NCBI GenBank assembly: GCA_932222125.1
Contig: CAKNZJ010000117.1
Coordinates: 1 to 44,060 of the forward strand
Direction of reading: 5' to 3'
DNA from: an uncultured Clostridia bacterium
GTDB taxonomy: Bacteria; Bacillota; Clostridia; Oscillospirales; Oscillospiraceae
DNA: 44,060 nt
A program made the translations under genes and the position numbers. This document shows positions 1 to 6,778 of the stretch, piece by piece. Numbering within the stretch: the stretch's first letter is position 1; each line of letters opens with the position of its first letter. The notes below the pieces were generated by a model, which did no database searches, had not been told where the DNA came from, and saw only the letters and a list, made by a program, of their open reading frames with translations.

Positions 1-165
1 CATTTCCCACGGGAAAAACTCGTTTATGCCGCCAATCAGCACAAAGCAAATTCCGCCCAGTACCGCCATGGTCCAGTGGCTGTACCCCCGCCAGAACACC
101 TCAATGGCAAAATAAGCGCCGCCTCCACATAAAGCGAGGACGGCGCATTTCAATATCCCTTTCAT
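1..165 (-). CDS. Small membrane protein, phage-holin/CmpB-like (N-terminal part only)
   Basis: The gene reads leftward and leaves the window, so only the first 55 codons are visible. They begin MKGILKCAVLALCGGGAYFA and contain two hydrophobic stretches separated by a WRGYSHWT segment. That pattern resembles the small membrane proteins called putative ABC-transporter permease (CmpB type) or holin in Firmicutes prophages; this is recognition by eye. The ATG at 163-165 has a good ribosome-binding site (TAAGGAG, 174-180), which also contains the TAA stop of the upstream gene, so the two are translationally coupled. Placed next to a phage-like gene, a lysis (holin) role is possible but unproven. 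Confidence 0.5.
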   Translation of the reverse strand, partial: MKGILKCAVLALCGGGAYFAIEVFWRGYSHWTMAVLGGICFVLIGGINEFFPWEM

Positions 166-177
166 CCCACACACTCC

Positions 178-900
178 TTACTTTGCCCCCAAAGCACCGA
201 TAATGCCTTGGATCTGCCGGTTTGCGGCCTTCAAGACCTCCTGCATTTCAGCGGCCAAATCGTCCGGCAGATGACTGCCATAGACGGTGTCCCCAAGCAC
301 CTGCTGGTGGCACTCCCAATTGAGCCAGACCCGCAGGAAGTTGCAATAGGTGGTCTGCTGGGTGACAAAGCTCTTGTAGGTCACATACAACGATATGATA
401 TCCTGGGCCGGGTACATGACGCACTTTTCCCCATCCGCATGGTATGGGTACTCGGTTACGCCTAGAGTGACCGCCGCGGTGATGTCGCCGGTGGCGGCTA
501 GCTTTTCCGTCACGGTCATCGTATCACTGTCTAAATTGTTGACTGTGCATGAGAAATTGACATCAAGGAAGTTTCCAGAAGGAGAAGTGGTTGGGACAGC
601 TTGTTCTCACACTATACCGTCATCATCTACCGCAAAAGAGGCTAGGAGGGTGAAAACAGGTCGGCATCCGCCTTCTACAGTACCTGTACAGTTGGCTAAT
701 GTTCCATTACCCCGTGCAACATTTATAAACTGGTTACCAGCCGAAATCGAGTAGCGCCATTGAATCACTACTGAACCATTTCGCTCAGTAATCTTGAGTA
801 TATCAGCTACAGGTAACTCCGTACCGTCATACTCCACACCATCGGACGTTACACCCATGACCTGCTGACCATACGCCACCTTACTCGTAATCACCAGCAT
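178..900 (-). pseudogene. Prophage-like 240-codon gene interrupted by an in-frame TGA
   Basis: One reading frame runs from the ATG at 898-900 (ribosome-binding site GGGGAGG) to the TAA at 178-180. It is broken once, by TGA at 607-609. The first part gives 97 residues starting MLVITSKVAYGQQVMG and ending DDDGIV. After the stop the same frame continues at once with EQAVPTTSPSGNFLDVNF and reaches the 113-residue part starting at the ATG at 517-519. The continuation is fully open and protein-like, so this is one gene with a nonsense mutation, not two genes. I do not recognise the family. Its place before a holin-like gene suggests a phage tail or baseplate accessory protein. Whether the C-terminal part is still made from an internal start cannot be seen. 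Confidence 0.6.
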
Positions 901-972
901 CGCCTCCCCTCTCTCTCAATATCAGTACATACCGGCTCTCACCACTGCAAAGACTACCTGCGAGGTGATATT

Positions 973-1131
973 ATGGAGCGTAAAGATAAGAAACATCCAA
1001 CACCAAGTAAACTTGACCGTCCCATCCAGGCAGAGGCCTATCCATTTACCGAAAATGGACTTACCCCGGACAACACCAAAGACGATCAGTCTATCGTCAA
1101 CCAAACAGATACCTTGAAGCGATACAGTTGA
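973..1131 (+). CDS. Small hydrophilic protein of unknown function (52 aa)
   Basis: ATG at 973-975 lies four bases after AGGTGA (963-968), a good ribosome-binding site, and the frame runs to TGA at 1129-1131. The product starts MERKDKKHPTPSKLDRPIQA and is charged, with no hydrophobic segment. It continues AEAYPFTENGLTPDN and then DDQSIVNQ, which reads like a real soluble peptide. It is divergent from the phage-like gene at 900. A leftward open frame of 123 codons overlaps it, but that frame loses protein character here and has no ribosome-binding site. No known family is recognised. Confidence 0.45.
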   Translation: MERKDKKHPTPSKLDRPIQAEAYPFTENGLTPDNTKDDQSIVNQTDTLKRYS

Positions 1132-1410
1132 CACACTGGGGTGGGTATTCCCCGCCCCAGTACATGATGGGGATAGAATGGGCTGGCACCCATGAATGGG
1201 GTCCATTTCCCGGTTATCCTTCTTAATGCGCCGGTCAAGCTGGGGCAGCTTTCCCATTTTCACACACTCAACATCCTGGCGGGTATTAGACATCAGCTTG
1301 ATCTATTCCAGTATGATTTCCACATCCGCCACCTCTGCTGTGGTAGCTAGATCACTGCACCCTCCCCGAAGATTTTTGGACGGCTCCTCCATCCCCTCCA
1401 TACAGACAAT
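1132..1410 (-). pseudogene. Decayed leftward prophage-like coding remnant with in-frame TAG
   Basis: Read leftward, a frame open from about 1470 carries protein-like text such as MEGMEEPSKNLRGGCSDLAT and EVADVEIILE. It meets TAG at 1303-1305, then continues IKLMSNTRQDVECVKMGKLP and QLDRRIKKDNREM before losing coding character near 1140. This looks like the eroded end of a phage-type gene. Just upstream, ATG at 1554-1556 follows a strong AAGGAGG and encodes only 20 residues (MLNKIIGCGQPGALAQAGYR) before TGA at 1494-1496. That could be a tiny gene or the truncated start of another relic. The rest of 1411-1570 holds nothing I can name. Confidence 0.3.
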
Positions 1411-1570
1411 CAGATGGGACTGCTTACCCCAGCTCCCAACTGCCCCCTGACACCGCCATCTATTACTGATTCATCTCTTCACTCCCATATTCCTCATCTA
1501 TACCCGGCCTGTGCCAGCGCTCCAGGCTGTCCACAGCCGATTATCTTATTCAACATTTCCTTTCTCCTCC

Positions 1571-1619
1571 TTGTCACCTGCGTTCAGCTTTTGACATAAT
1601 ATAAAGTACCTGTTTATAT
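1571..1619 (+). promoter_or_regulatory. Candidate promoter of the Cys-rich small protein
   Basis: Two sigma-A-like pairings overlap. TTGTCA (1571-1576) with CATAAT (1595-1600) has an 18-bp spacer and would start transcription near 1607, leaving a short normal leader. TTGACA (1591-1596) with TTATAT (1614-1619) has a 17-bp spacer and is closer to consensus, but would start transcription inside the ribosome-binding site at 1621-1625. The first is therefore more likely for the gene at 1634. Confidence 0.4.
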
Positions 1620-1633
1620 TGGAGGTAAGTATA

Positions 1634-1864
1634 ATGGATGCATGTTCAAACGAATCTGTGACTATGAACGCCCGTGTCCTGCGCGTCTGCTGCGATCATC
1701 TTCTGGTCTGTGACCTGGCTGGCTGTCAGGAAGTACTGGTGCATACTCCAAAAGCCTGCTGTTTCCGCGTTGGAGAAACCGTCTGCATTGAACACAGCGG
1801 CGCCATGACCATGAGCATTCCCCCACAGGTCAGTGCCATTTGTATCGACCGCGTCAACTGCTGA
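1634..1864 (+). CDS. Cysteine-rich small protein of unknown function (76 aa)
   Basis: The ATG at 1634-1636 is chosen because GGAGG (1621-1625) lies nine bases upstream; an in-frame TTG at 1619 overlaps that site and is unlikely. The 76-residue product starts MDACSNESVTMNARVLRVCC and has ten cysteines, including two CC pairs, ending in NC. There is no signal peptide or membrane segment. The alternating hydrophobic pattern (RVLRVCCDHLLVCDLAGC) with a later RVGETVCIEHSG segment suggests a small beta-barrel, possibly metal-binding, but this is inference. It is a single-gene unit with its own promoter and terminator, outside the phage-like remnants. Family not recognised. Confidence 0.7.
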   Translation: MDACSNESVTMNARVLRVCCDHLLVCDLAGCQEVLVHTPKACCFRVGETVCIEHSGAMTMSIPPQVSAICIDRVNC

Positions 1865-1888
1865 CTACACCCTCTCCTAACGTGTCAT

Positions 1889-1920
1889 CAAACTGCCCCC
1901 TTGGGGGCGGTTTGCTTTTT
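1889..1920 (+). terminator. Rho-independent terminator after the Cys-rich gene
   Basis: AAACTGCCCCC and GGGGGCGGTTT form a stem with a very short loop, followed by GCTTTTTC, starting about 25 bases after the stop of the 76-aa gene. Confidence 0.75.
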
Positions 1921-2233
1921 CTTCACGCACTACAGCTGCTGCAATGGAGAGCGATGATTTTCTTTTGTTTCGGTGAAATCATGCTCATGTCTTCTTATCC
2001 TCACAAATCACCCAAGTTTCCACCTCAACCCTTGGCCGATCCTTGTCGCACAGCACTCGGCTTCCAATCGTGGGATGCTACAATTCCGCTGCTATCATCC
2101 GCCAGCACATGGATGAAAAAATTTGCACACCGCCATCTCTCATCTGAATGGAAGCAAGGACGAACCCAATTCCCCCACAACCTAAAAAGCAAAAAATGCA
2201 CCAATTAGCACGTTACACTGTGTGATTCAGGAC
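1921..2233. other. Intergenic region, no gene seen
   Basis: About 310 bases between the terminator of the Cys-rich gene and the terminator of tRNA-Gly. A rightward open frame of 122 codons crosses it (1840-2208), but it starts inside the previous gene without a ribosome-binding site and its translation is not protein-like. I see no RNA gene, repeat or promoter here. Confidence 0.5.
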
Positions 2234-2239
2234 AACAAA

Positions 2240-2283
2240 AAAAGCGCTGAAGCCATTGAAACTACTGGCACTTCAGCGCTTTT
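2240..2283 (-). terminator. Terminator of tRNA-Gly
   Basis: Perfect 13-bp inverted repeat: AAAAGCGCTGAAG (2240-2252) against CTTCAGCGCTTTT (2271-2283). On the minus strand it is followed by a run of T residues (2235-2244 on the plus strand reads ACAAAAAAAG). It lies directly downstream of the leftward tRNA. Confidence 0.85.
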
Positions 2284-2288
2284 TATAT

Positions 2289-2362
2289 TGGAGCAGGTGA
2301 GGGGAATCGAACCCCCGTGTTCAGCTTGGGAAGCTGACATTCTGCCATTGAACTACACCTGC
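2289..2362 (-). tRNA. tRNA-Gly (anticodon CCC)
   Basis: On the minus strand the acceptor arm GCAGGTG pairs with CACCTGC, followed by discriminator T and an encoded CCA (2289-2291). The anticodon stem TCAGC/GCTGA encloses the loop TTCCCAA, giving anticodon CCC. The T-arm contains GGTTCGATTCC. Length is 74 nt including CCA. It stands alone with its own promoter and terminator. Confidence 0.95.
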
Positions 2363-2372
2363 AATTTTTTTC

Positions 2373-2401
2373 ATTATAGCAGACCATCTCAACAATTGCA
2401 A
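2373..2401 (-). promoter_or_regulatory. Promoter of tRNA-Gly
   Basis: On the minus strand TTGCAA (2396-2401) and TATAAT (2373-2378) are separated by 17 bp, with the tRNA 5' end 11 bases beyond the -10 box. Near-consensus sigma-A promoter. Confidence 0.85.
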
Positions 2402-2459
2402 GCTTTTTATCGGCGGAATTAGTATATCCTACCTTCACAATTAATTTACAAAAGAAAGC

Positions 2460-2488
2460 TGGACAAATACCACGGCTAGCACTATAAT
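2460..2488 (+). promoter_or_regulatory. Promoter of the 26-aa micro-gene
   Basis: TGGACA (2460-2465) and a perfect TATAAT (2483-2488) with a 17-bp spacer. Transcription would start near 2495, giving a leader of about 28 bases before the micro-gene start. Confidence 0.75.
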
Positions 2489-2522
2489 TTAAGTATCAAT
2501 CCAACCAAGGAGGTGGTTCAAC

Positions 2523-2603
2523 ATGAAGATCATCTGTTCCATTCCCCAGGATATTGACGAGTTGATCTTCGCCGGAGAGGTTACCGTTCCCAGCGAGCGC
2601 TGA
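2523..2603 (+). CDS. Micro-protein of 26 aa with its own promoter and terminator
   Basis: ATG at 2523-2525 follows a very strong ribosome-binding site, AAGGAGGTGG (2507-2516). The peptide starts MKIICSIPQDIDELIFAGEV and ends TVPSER at TGA (2601-2603). It is acidic, with one cysteine and no membrane segment. The near-consensus promoter at 2460-2488 and the terminator at 2637-2661 frame exactly this short frame as a transcription unit of roughly 165 nt. It could be a regulatory or structural micro-protein, or the RNA itself could be the functional product and the frame only a translated leader. No family recognised. Confidence 0.6.
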   Translation: MKIICSIPQDIDELIFAGEVTVPSER

Positions 2604-2636
2604 GTATGGCTGTTTCAATGGCAATATGAGATGAAC

Positions 2637-2661
2637 TCGTCCCGTTGGGGACGTTTTTATT
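2637..2661 (+). terminator. Terminator of the micro-gene
   Basis: CGTCCC (2639-2644) pairs with GGGACG around a GTTG loop, followed by TTTTTATTTTAT. Strong Rho-independent terminator 35 bases after the micro-gene stop. Confidence 0.85.
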
Positions 2662-2677
2662 TTATCCCTTTTGTAGA

Positions 2678-2717
2678 GAGAGTGGGCCGTCTTCATGAAA
2701 GGACGGCCCACTCTCCT
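2678..2717. terminator. Hairpin between convergent units (end of the his operon)
   Basis: Perfect 14-bp stem GAGAGTGGGCCGTC (2678-2691) / GACGGCCCACTCTC (2702-2715) with a 10-nt loop. It lies seven bases beyond the stop of the last gene of the leftward his operon. The T-run is weak on the minus strand and slightly better on the plus strand (CTTTTAT), so it may act on either strand. Confidence 0.6.
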
Positions 2718-2723
2718 TTTATC

Positions 2724-3437
2724 CTATCTCCTGCTCTTTCCTAAAAAACGAAGCAGATATAAAAATAGATTAATAAAGTCCAAATACAGCTGTAATGCGG
2801 AAAAAATAGATGCCTTTTGCAGCATGGCTGCATCGCCGGAAAAATACTGATAGTTGCTCTTAATCTTTTGCGTATCATAGGCAGTGAAGCACAGAAACAC
2901 CAAAATGCCTACCATACAAATCATGCGCTCAAATGCCGACAGGTTGATAAACAGAGAGAGCAGTCCGGCGATAATCAGAAAGATCAGTCCACCCACCAGC
3001 AGCGGCCGCAATCCGGATAAATCTACCTTGGTGAATCGACCATATAGAGCAAAGCCGCCGAAGAACAGAGCGGTCAGTCCAAAGATGACAATGAGATTTG
3101 CCAAATCGAAAAGCAAAAAGTAGGCGGAGAATACCATGCCGTTTAGAATGGAGTAGATGAAAAACAGCCCTCTGGTGACGGCCACTGACTGTTTGAGTAT
3201 TCTGGTGGAAAGGACAATCACTACCACCAACTCCAGTCCCGTCAGAACATACAGTACCGCAGGTTCCATAAACAGATAGCGCACCAGTCCAGTGAAATAA
3301 AGCGTAGCAGCTACCCCAAAGGTCGCCATTAACCCCAAAAACATCCATCCAAAGGTTCGGGTGATGTATTGGTTCAATGTAATGGCAGGAGCATAGGCGC
3401 TGTCAAAGCCGTATTGATTGATACTTTGGTTATCCAT
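2724..3437 (-). CDS. Bax inhibitor-1/YccA family membrane protein
   Basis: The 237-residue product has seven hydrophobic segments. It carries the family marks near the C-terminus: FTAYDTQKIK, then YLDFINLFLYLLRFLG. BI-1 family proteins of bacteria act in the inner membrane as pH-sensitive calcium leak channels or quality-control partners; the role here is not known. The ATG has AAGGAG seven to twelve bases upstream and lies two bases after the stop of hisE, so it is the last gene of the histidine operon. It has no evident biochemical link to histidine synthesis. It ends in TAG just before a strong hairpin. Confidence 0.9.
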   Translation of the reverse strand: MDNQSINQYGFDSAYAPAITLNQYITRTFGWMFLGLMATFGVAATLYFTGLVRYLFMEPAVLYVLTGLELVVVIVLSTRILKQSVAVTRGLFFIYSILNGMVFSAYFLLFDLANLIVIFGLTALFFGGFALYGRFTKVDLSGLRPLLVGGLIFLIIAGLLSLFINLSAFERMICMVGILVFLCFTAYDTQKIKSNYQYFSGDAAMLQKASIFSALQLYLDFINLFLYLLRFLGKSRR

Positions 3438-3439
3438 AC

Positions 3440-3766
3440 TTAACTCTCCTTATCCACTTGTTTCATCTGTTTTAGATTGCCGATCTTTTGTGAGCGGCGC
3501 TCTAACTCGCCCAGCACGTCGCTCAAAGGAATGTCCAGCTCCACCATCATCACCATCAGATGGTAGATCAGATCGGAGATTTCTCCAACAGTATCGGGCA
3601 AAACATTATTTTTTGCCGCGATAATGGTCTCCGCACACTCCTCCCCGACCTTTTTTAGTATCTTGTCCAGACCTTTGTCAAATAGGTAACAGGTATACGA
3701 CCCTTCTTGAGGCATCCCCCTGCGCTCCTGTACCACCTGATATAGTTGATGCAGTGTGCCGTCCAT
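3440..3766 (-). CDS. hisE: Phosphoribosyl-ATP diphosphatase
   Basis: HisE removes pyrophosphate from phosphoribosyl-ATP, the second step of histidine synthesis. The 108 residues include the MazG-like all-alpha signature GEECAETIIAAKN (E residues bind Mg) followed by EISDLIYHLMVMM. The start ATG has GGAG nine bases upstream. Here hisE is a separate gene from hisI (in many bacteria the two are fused as hisIE) and follows it after a 92-base gap. It is the last histidine gene of the operon. Confidence 0.95.
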   Translation of the reverse strand: MDGTLHQLYQVVQERRGMPQEGSYTCYLFDKGLDKILKKVGEECAETIIAAKNNVLPDTVGEISDLIYHLMVMMVELDIPLSDVLGELERRSQKIGNLKQMKQVDKES

Positions 3767-3858
3767 AACCCCATCGCTCCATCTTTAAGATTAGCCTGCC
3801 CCAAAGGACATAGACTTATTTTAATCTGATGCCATATCATTTTTCCCAACTGCCGAGA

Positions 3859-4179
3859 TTATAGCTCAATTTCACGAAAAAAGCAACTATATGCTCCAGT
3901 ATGGCAGGTTGGCCCTTCTGGGATGCAGCAATACAACAGCGTATCGGTATCACAGTCGGTGAAAATCCGCTTTACATGGAGGTAGTTCCCGCTGGTGCCG
4001 CCTTTATTCCAAAGCTCCTGACGGCTTCTGCTCCAAAACCAGGCGGTCTTTGTCTTGATGGTCAGATCCACCGCCTCCCGATTGGTAAAGCCCACCATTA
4101 AAACATCCTTATGCTCCGCATGTTGGATGATGACAGGAATTAAATCAGATTTTTGAAACAGCCTGTCACAGTCAAACAT
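3859..4179 (-). CDS. hisI: Phosphoribosyl-AMP cyclohydrolase
   Basis: HisI opens the purine ring of phosphoribosyl-AMP (third step of histidine synthesis) using Zn and Mg. The protein shows the Mg-binding DCDTDTLL and the Zn ligands C-C...GPTCHTG near the C-terminus. The ATG at 4177-4179 is preferred over the overlapping GTG three bases upstream because GAGGTG lies five bases before the ATG. Length is 106 aa, normal for a monofunctional HisI. It lies 55 bases after hisF in the operon. Confidence 0.95.
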   Translation of the reverse strand: MFDCDRLFQKSDLIPVIIQHAEHKDVLMVGFTNREAVDLTIKTKTAWFWSRSRQELWNKGGTSGNYLHVKRIFTDCDTDTLLYCCIPEGPTCHTGAYSCFFREIEL

Positions 4180-4234
4180 CACATCACCTCATTGCATTCT
4201 TGGAGAGAGACGACTGTTCCCCCCATCCCTCTGA

Positions 4235-4990
4235 TCACCGCACCGGAATCTCACAGGTGCGCAGATAATCCTTTACCTGTTGAACTGTCAGTTCCCCCAA
4301 ATGAAACAGGCTGGCCGCCAGAGCCGCGTCGCAGCCAGTAGCCTGAAATACCTGCTCAAAATGCTCCAGACAGCCGCACCCGCCGGAGGCAATCACTGGA
4401 ATGGAGACCGCCTCAGTTACCGCCCTGGTTATATCCAGGTCAAAGCCAGCCCTTGTGCCGTCCCCATCCATGGAGGTAAGCAAAATCTCCCCAGCCCCCA
4501 GAGCCTGACCTTGCCTTGCCCACGCAACCGCATCCAAACCGGTGGGGGTGCGCCCTCCAGCCACTACCACTTCATACCACCCTTCCGGCCGCCGTCGGGC
4601 GTCAATGGCCAACACCACACACTGAGAGCCAAAGCGCTCTGCGGCACAGGCGATGAGCGAAGGGTCTTTTACCGCTGCCGAGTTGATGGATATCTTGTCT
4701 GCCCCCGCCCGCAGCAGCCGCTGAACATCGTCCAAGGTGCGGATTCCGCCTCCCACTGTCAGTGGAACGAATACCTGGGCAGCCGTGCGCTCTACCACGT
4801 CAGCCACCGTGTCCCGGGCGTCGCTTGTAGCGGTGATATCCAAAAAGACAATCTCATCCGCCCCTTGGTCCGAATAATATTTGGCCAATTCCACCGGATC
4901 ACCGGCGTCCCGGATATTGACAAAGTTGACACCCTTCACCACCCGGCCATCCCGTACATCCAAGCACGGAATGATGCGTTTTGCTAACAT
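4235..4990 (-). CDS. hisF: Imidazole glycerol phosphate synthase subunit HisF
   Basis: HisF is the cyclase half of IGP synthase. It uses ammonia from HisH to make imidazole glycerol phosphate and AICAR. The 251-residue (beta/alpha)8 barrel keeps catalytic Asp in PCLDVRDGRVVKG (residues 9-21) and in LAIDARR, and the phosphate-binding TVGGGIRTLDD and IASGGCG loops. Its ATG overlaps the end of the preceding GNAT gene by seven bases, which implies translational coupling. Confidence 0.97.
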   Translation of the reverse strand: MLAKRIIPCLDVRDGRVVKGVNFVNIRDAGDPVELAKYYSDQGADEIVFLDITATSDARDTVADVVERTAAQVFVPLTVGGGIRTLDDVQRLLRAGADKISINSAAVKDPSLIACAAERFGSQCVVLAIDARRRPEGWYEVVVAGGRTPTGLDAVAWARQGQALGAGEILLTSMDGDGTRAGFDLDITRAVTEAVSIPVIASGGCGCLEHFEQVFQATGCDAALAASLFHLGELTVQQVKDYLRTCEIPVR

Positions 4991-5451
4991 TTTCTTCTTT
5001 CTCCCCCCTGCAGCCCGCGCTCTAATATGATCATATCGGTCAGCCGCACTCCATGCTCCACGATGGGATGGTCATAGTGATCCACAAAAAAGTCCTTGAC
5101 CCGGCGGATAGGCTGAAATCCCAACTGCTGGTAAAAAGCCAGAGTCTCCGGGTTTTCCCCAGTGCCCAGCCTCATGGTATGAAATTTGGCGCCATAACCA
5201 TCAATCAACCGCGTCATTAAGGCACTTCCATAGCCTCGGCCTTGAAATTGCGGTTCCACCGCCAGATTCTTAACTTCGCATATGCCGCCGCCCTCGTCTG
5301 TCACCACTGCTGCCGCCTTGAGCCCATCATGCTCCAAAATAAACAGACGGCCACGGTCCAGGTATCGGCGGATCATATCCTCCTGCTCATCGCCCACCAG
5401 CAACAAAGGCAAAAAGCATTCCTTTCCATCCGCAATCTCCCGGATAATCAT
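4984..5451 (-). CDS. GNAT family N-acetyltransferase inside the his operon
   Basis: The 155-residue protein has the acetyl-CoA-binding motif A NLAVEPQFQGRGYGSALMTR (Q-x-x-G-x-G/A type) and motif B FYQQLGFQPI. It belongs to the GNAT superfamily; the substrate is unknown. It sits exactly between hisA and hisF, overlapping hisA by four bases (ATGA) and hisF by seven, so it is translated with them. GNAT enzymes are not part of the standard histidine pathway. It could act on an intermediate or on a protein, or simply have been captured by the operon; sequence alone does not decide. Confidence 0.9.
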   Translation of the reverse strand: MIIREIADGKECFLPLLLVGDEQEDMIRRYLDRGRLFILEHDGLKAAAVVTDEGGGICEVKNLAVEPQFQGRGYGSALMTRLIDGYGAKFHTMRLGTGENPETLAFYQQLGFQPIRRVKDFFVDHYDHPIVEHGVRLTDMIILERGLQGGERRKC

Positions 5452-6173
5452 TCCTGCGGTCCTGCCGTTTCCACCGCTGCGGCCAAGTCGATGGTGCCTG
5501 CATAATAAGCCTTACCAATGATCGAGCCATATAGCCCCATGTCTCTCAGCCGCTTTACATCGTCCAAGGTGGTGACCCCACCGGACGCAACAATGTTGCA
5601 GCTCACCTGCCTTTGGAGTTCTCTTAGCTGCTCGTAGGATGGACCTGAAAGCATCCCGTCGGCGGCAATATCTGTAAAGATAATATACTTAACCCCGGCC
5701 AACTCCATCTGAGCGGCGAACTTGAGATAGTCTAATCCGGAGTCCTCCTCCCAGCCGGCAGTGCGTACCCGCCCATTGAGGCAGTCAATGCCTACGGCTA
5801 CCCGTTCCGGACCATACCGCTCCAGCGCATAGTCCACCAGTTTGTGGTTGTTCACTGCCGCAGATCCAATAACCAAGCGTCCCACCCCAGCTTCCGCCAC
5901 AGCAGTGACATCCCTCTCATGTTTGATGCCTCCGCCTAGATCTACCTTCAAGTTCGAATTTTGGATGACCTGATTGATCAGGGGAAAGTTTTGGCGCACA
6001 CCGTCCCGGGCGCCGTCCAGATCCACCATGTGAACCCACCTGGCACCTGCCTCTTCAAATCGCTTGGCCGTTTCCAACGGACTGCTGGCCACCTGATGAA
6101 CGGTGGAAAAGTCCCCCTTTTTCAGCCGGACACACTGCCCATCCTTCATATCAATCGCTGGAAAGAGTATCAT
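5448..6173 (-). CDS. hisA: Phosphoribosylformimino-5-aminoimidazole carboxamide ribotide isomerase
   Basis: HisA isomerises ProFAR to PRFAR, the substrate of HisHF. The frame is open further upstream, but the start is set at 6171-6173: GGGGAG lies eight bases before it, the protein then begins MILFPAIDMKDGQCVRLKKG as in the family, and the length of 241 aa is normal. Catalytic Asp residues are in PAIDMKDG and VGIDCLNG; the phosphate loops are DLGGGIKHERD and VASGGVTTLDD. The ATG overlaps the TGA of hisH (ATGA). Confidence 0.97.
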   Translation of the reverse strand: MILFPAIDMKDGQCVRLKKGDFSTVHQVASSPLETAKRFEEAGARWVHMVDLDGARDGVRQNFPLINQVIQNSNLKVDLGGGIKHERDVTAVAEAGVGRLVIGSAAVNNHKLVDYALERYGPERVAVGIDCLNGRVRTAGWEEDSGLDYLKFAAQMELAGVKYIIFTDIAADGMLSGPSYEQLRELQRQVSCNIVASGGVTTLDDVKRLRDMGLYGSIIGKAYYAGTIDLAAAVETAGPQE

Positions 6174-6778
6174 CTGCTCAACTCCCCAAAGTTTTTTAAT
6201 ATCTGAAGGCCCACCTCGCCGCTCTTTTCGGGATGGAACTGACAGCCATATGCCCCATTTCGAGCCACCGCCGCTACCACCGAAGGACCGTATTCGGTGC
6301 TGGCAATTACGTCCTCCTCCCGGCCTGCATATCCGCAGAAGGAGTGTACAAAGTACACATAGGCCCCTTCCTCCACCTCCCGAAACAGAGGGGAGTCGTT
6401 GTAGAATTTCAGGCTGTTCCAACCGATATGCGGCAGCTTAAAGTCAGTTTGAATCCGTCCCACATGGCCGTCCACCAGCGAAAGCCCCTCACAGCGTCGC
6501 ACCTCCTCACTCCATTGAAACAACAGCTGCATTCCCAGACAAATTCCCAGAATGGGCTTTTTTCCCGCCTGTGCGATGATTGTCTGGTCTAGCCCTGTGG
6601 CCCTCAATTTTTCTATTGCGTCTGGAAAGGCTCCTACGCCCGGCAGGAGCACAGCTTGCGCCAACTCCAGCTCCTTTGGGTCACTGGTTATCCGGGTGGT
6701 CTGCCCCACATGGGCCATCGCATTGGCCACACTTTTTAAATTGCCAACCCCGTAATCTACAATCGCCGTGTATCCCAT
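6170..6778 (-). CDS. hisH: Imidazole glycerol phosphate synthase subunit HisH (glutamine amidotransferase)
   Basis: HisH hydrolyses glutamine and channels ammonia to HisF. The class-I amidotransferase triad is visible: the Cys of LGICLGMQLLF and the His and Glu of CQFHPEKSG. The start is placed at 6776-6778, giving MGYTAIVDYGVGNLKSV and 202 aa, the usual length. This ATG shares one base with the TAA of hisB (TAATG). An upstream in-frame extension lies inside hisB and has no family support. HisH is separated from its partner hisF by hisA and the GNAT gene. Confidence 0.97.
   Translation of the reverse strand: MGYTAIVDYGVGNLKSVANAMAHVGQTTRITSDPKELELAQAVLLPGVGAFPDAIEKLRATGLDQTIIAQAGKKPILGICLGMQLLFQWSEEVRRCEGLSLVDGHVGRIQTDFKLPHIGWNSLKFYNDSPLFREVEEGAYVYFVHSFCGYAGREEDVIASTEYGPSVVAAVARNGAYGCQFHPEKSGEVGLQILKNFGELSR

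Noticed and set aside
922..1293. Leftward 123-codon frame
   Set aside because: Only the first part is protein-like; the rest is antisense to the better-supported 52-aa gene at 973-1131 and no ribosome-binding site precedes its ATG.
178..1305. Stop-codon recoding to explain the in-frame TGA and TAG in the left-end frames
   Set aside because: TGA and TAG both end many intact genes here (for example TAG for polC, ispG and the BI-1 gene; TGA for hisA, hisH, hisZ and uppS), so ordinary decay is simpler.
1840..2208. Rightward 122-codon frame
   Set aside because: Starts inside the Cys-rich gene, crosses its terminator, lacks a ribosome-binding site and has no protein-like pattern.
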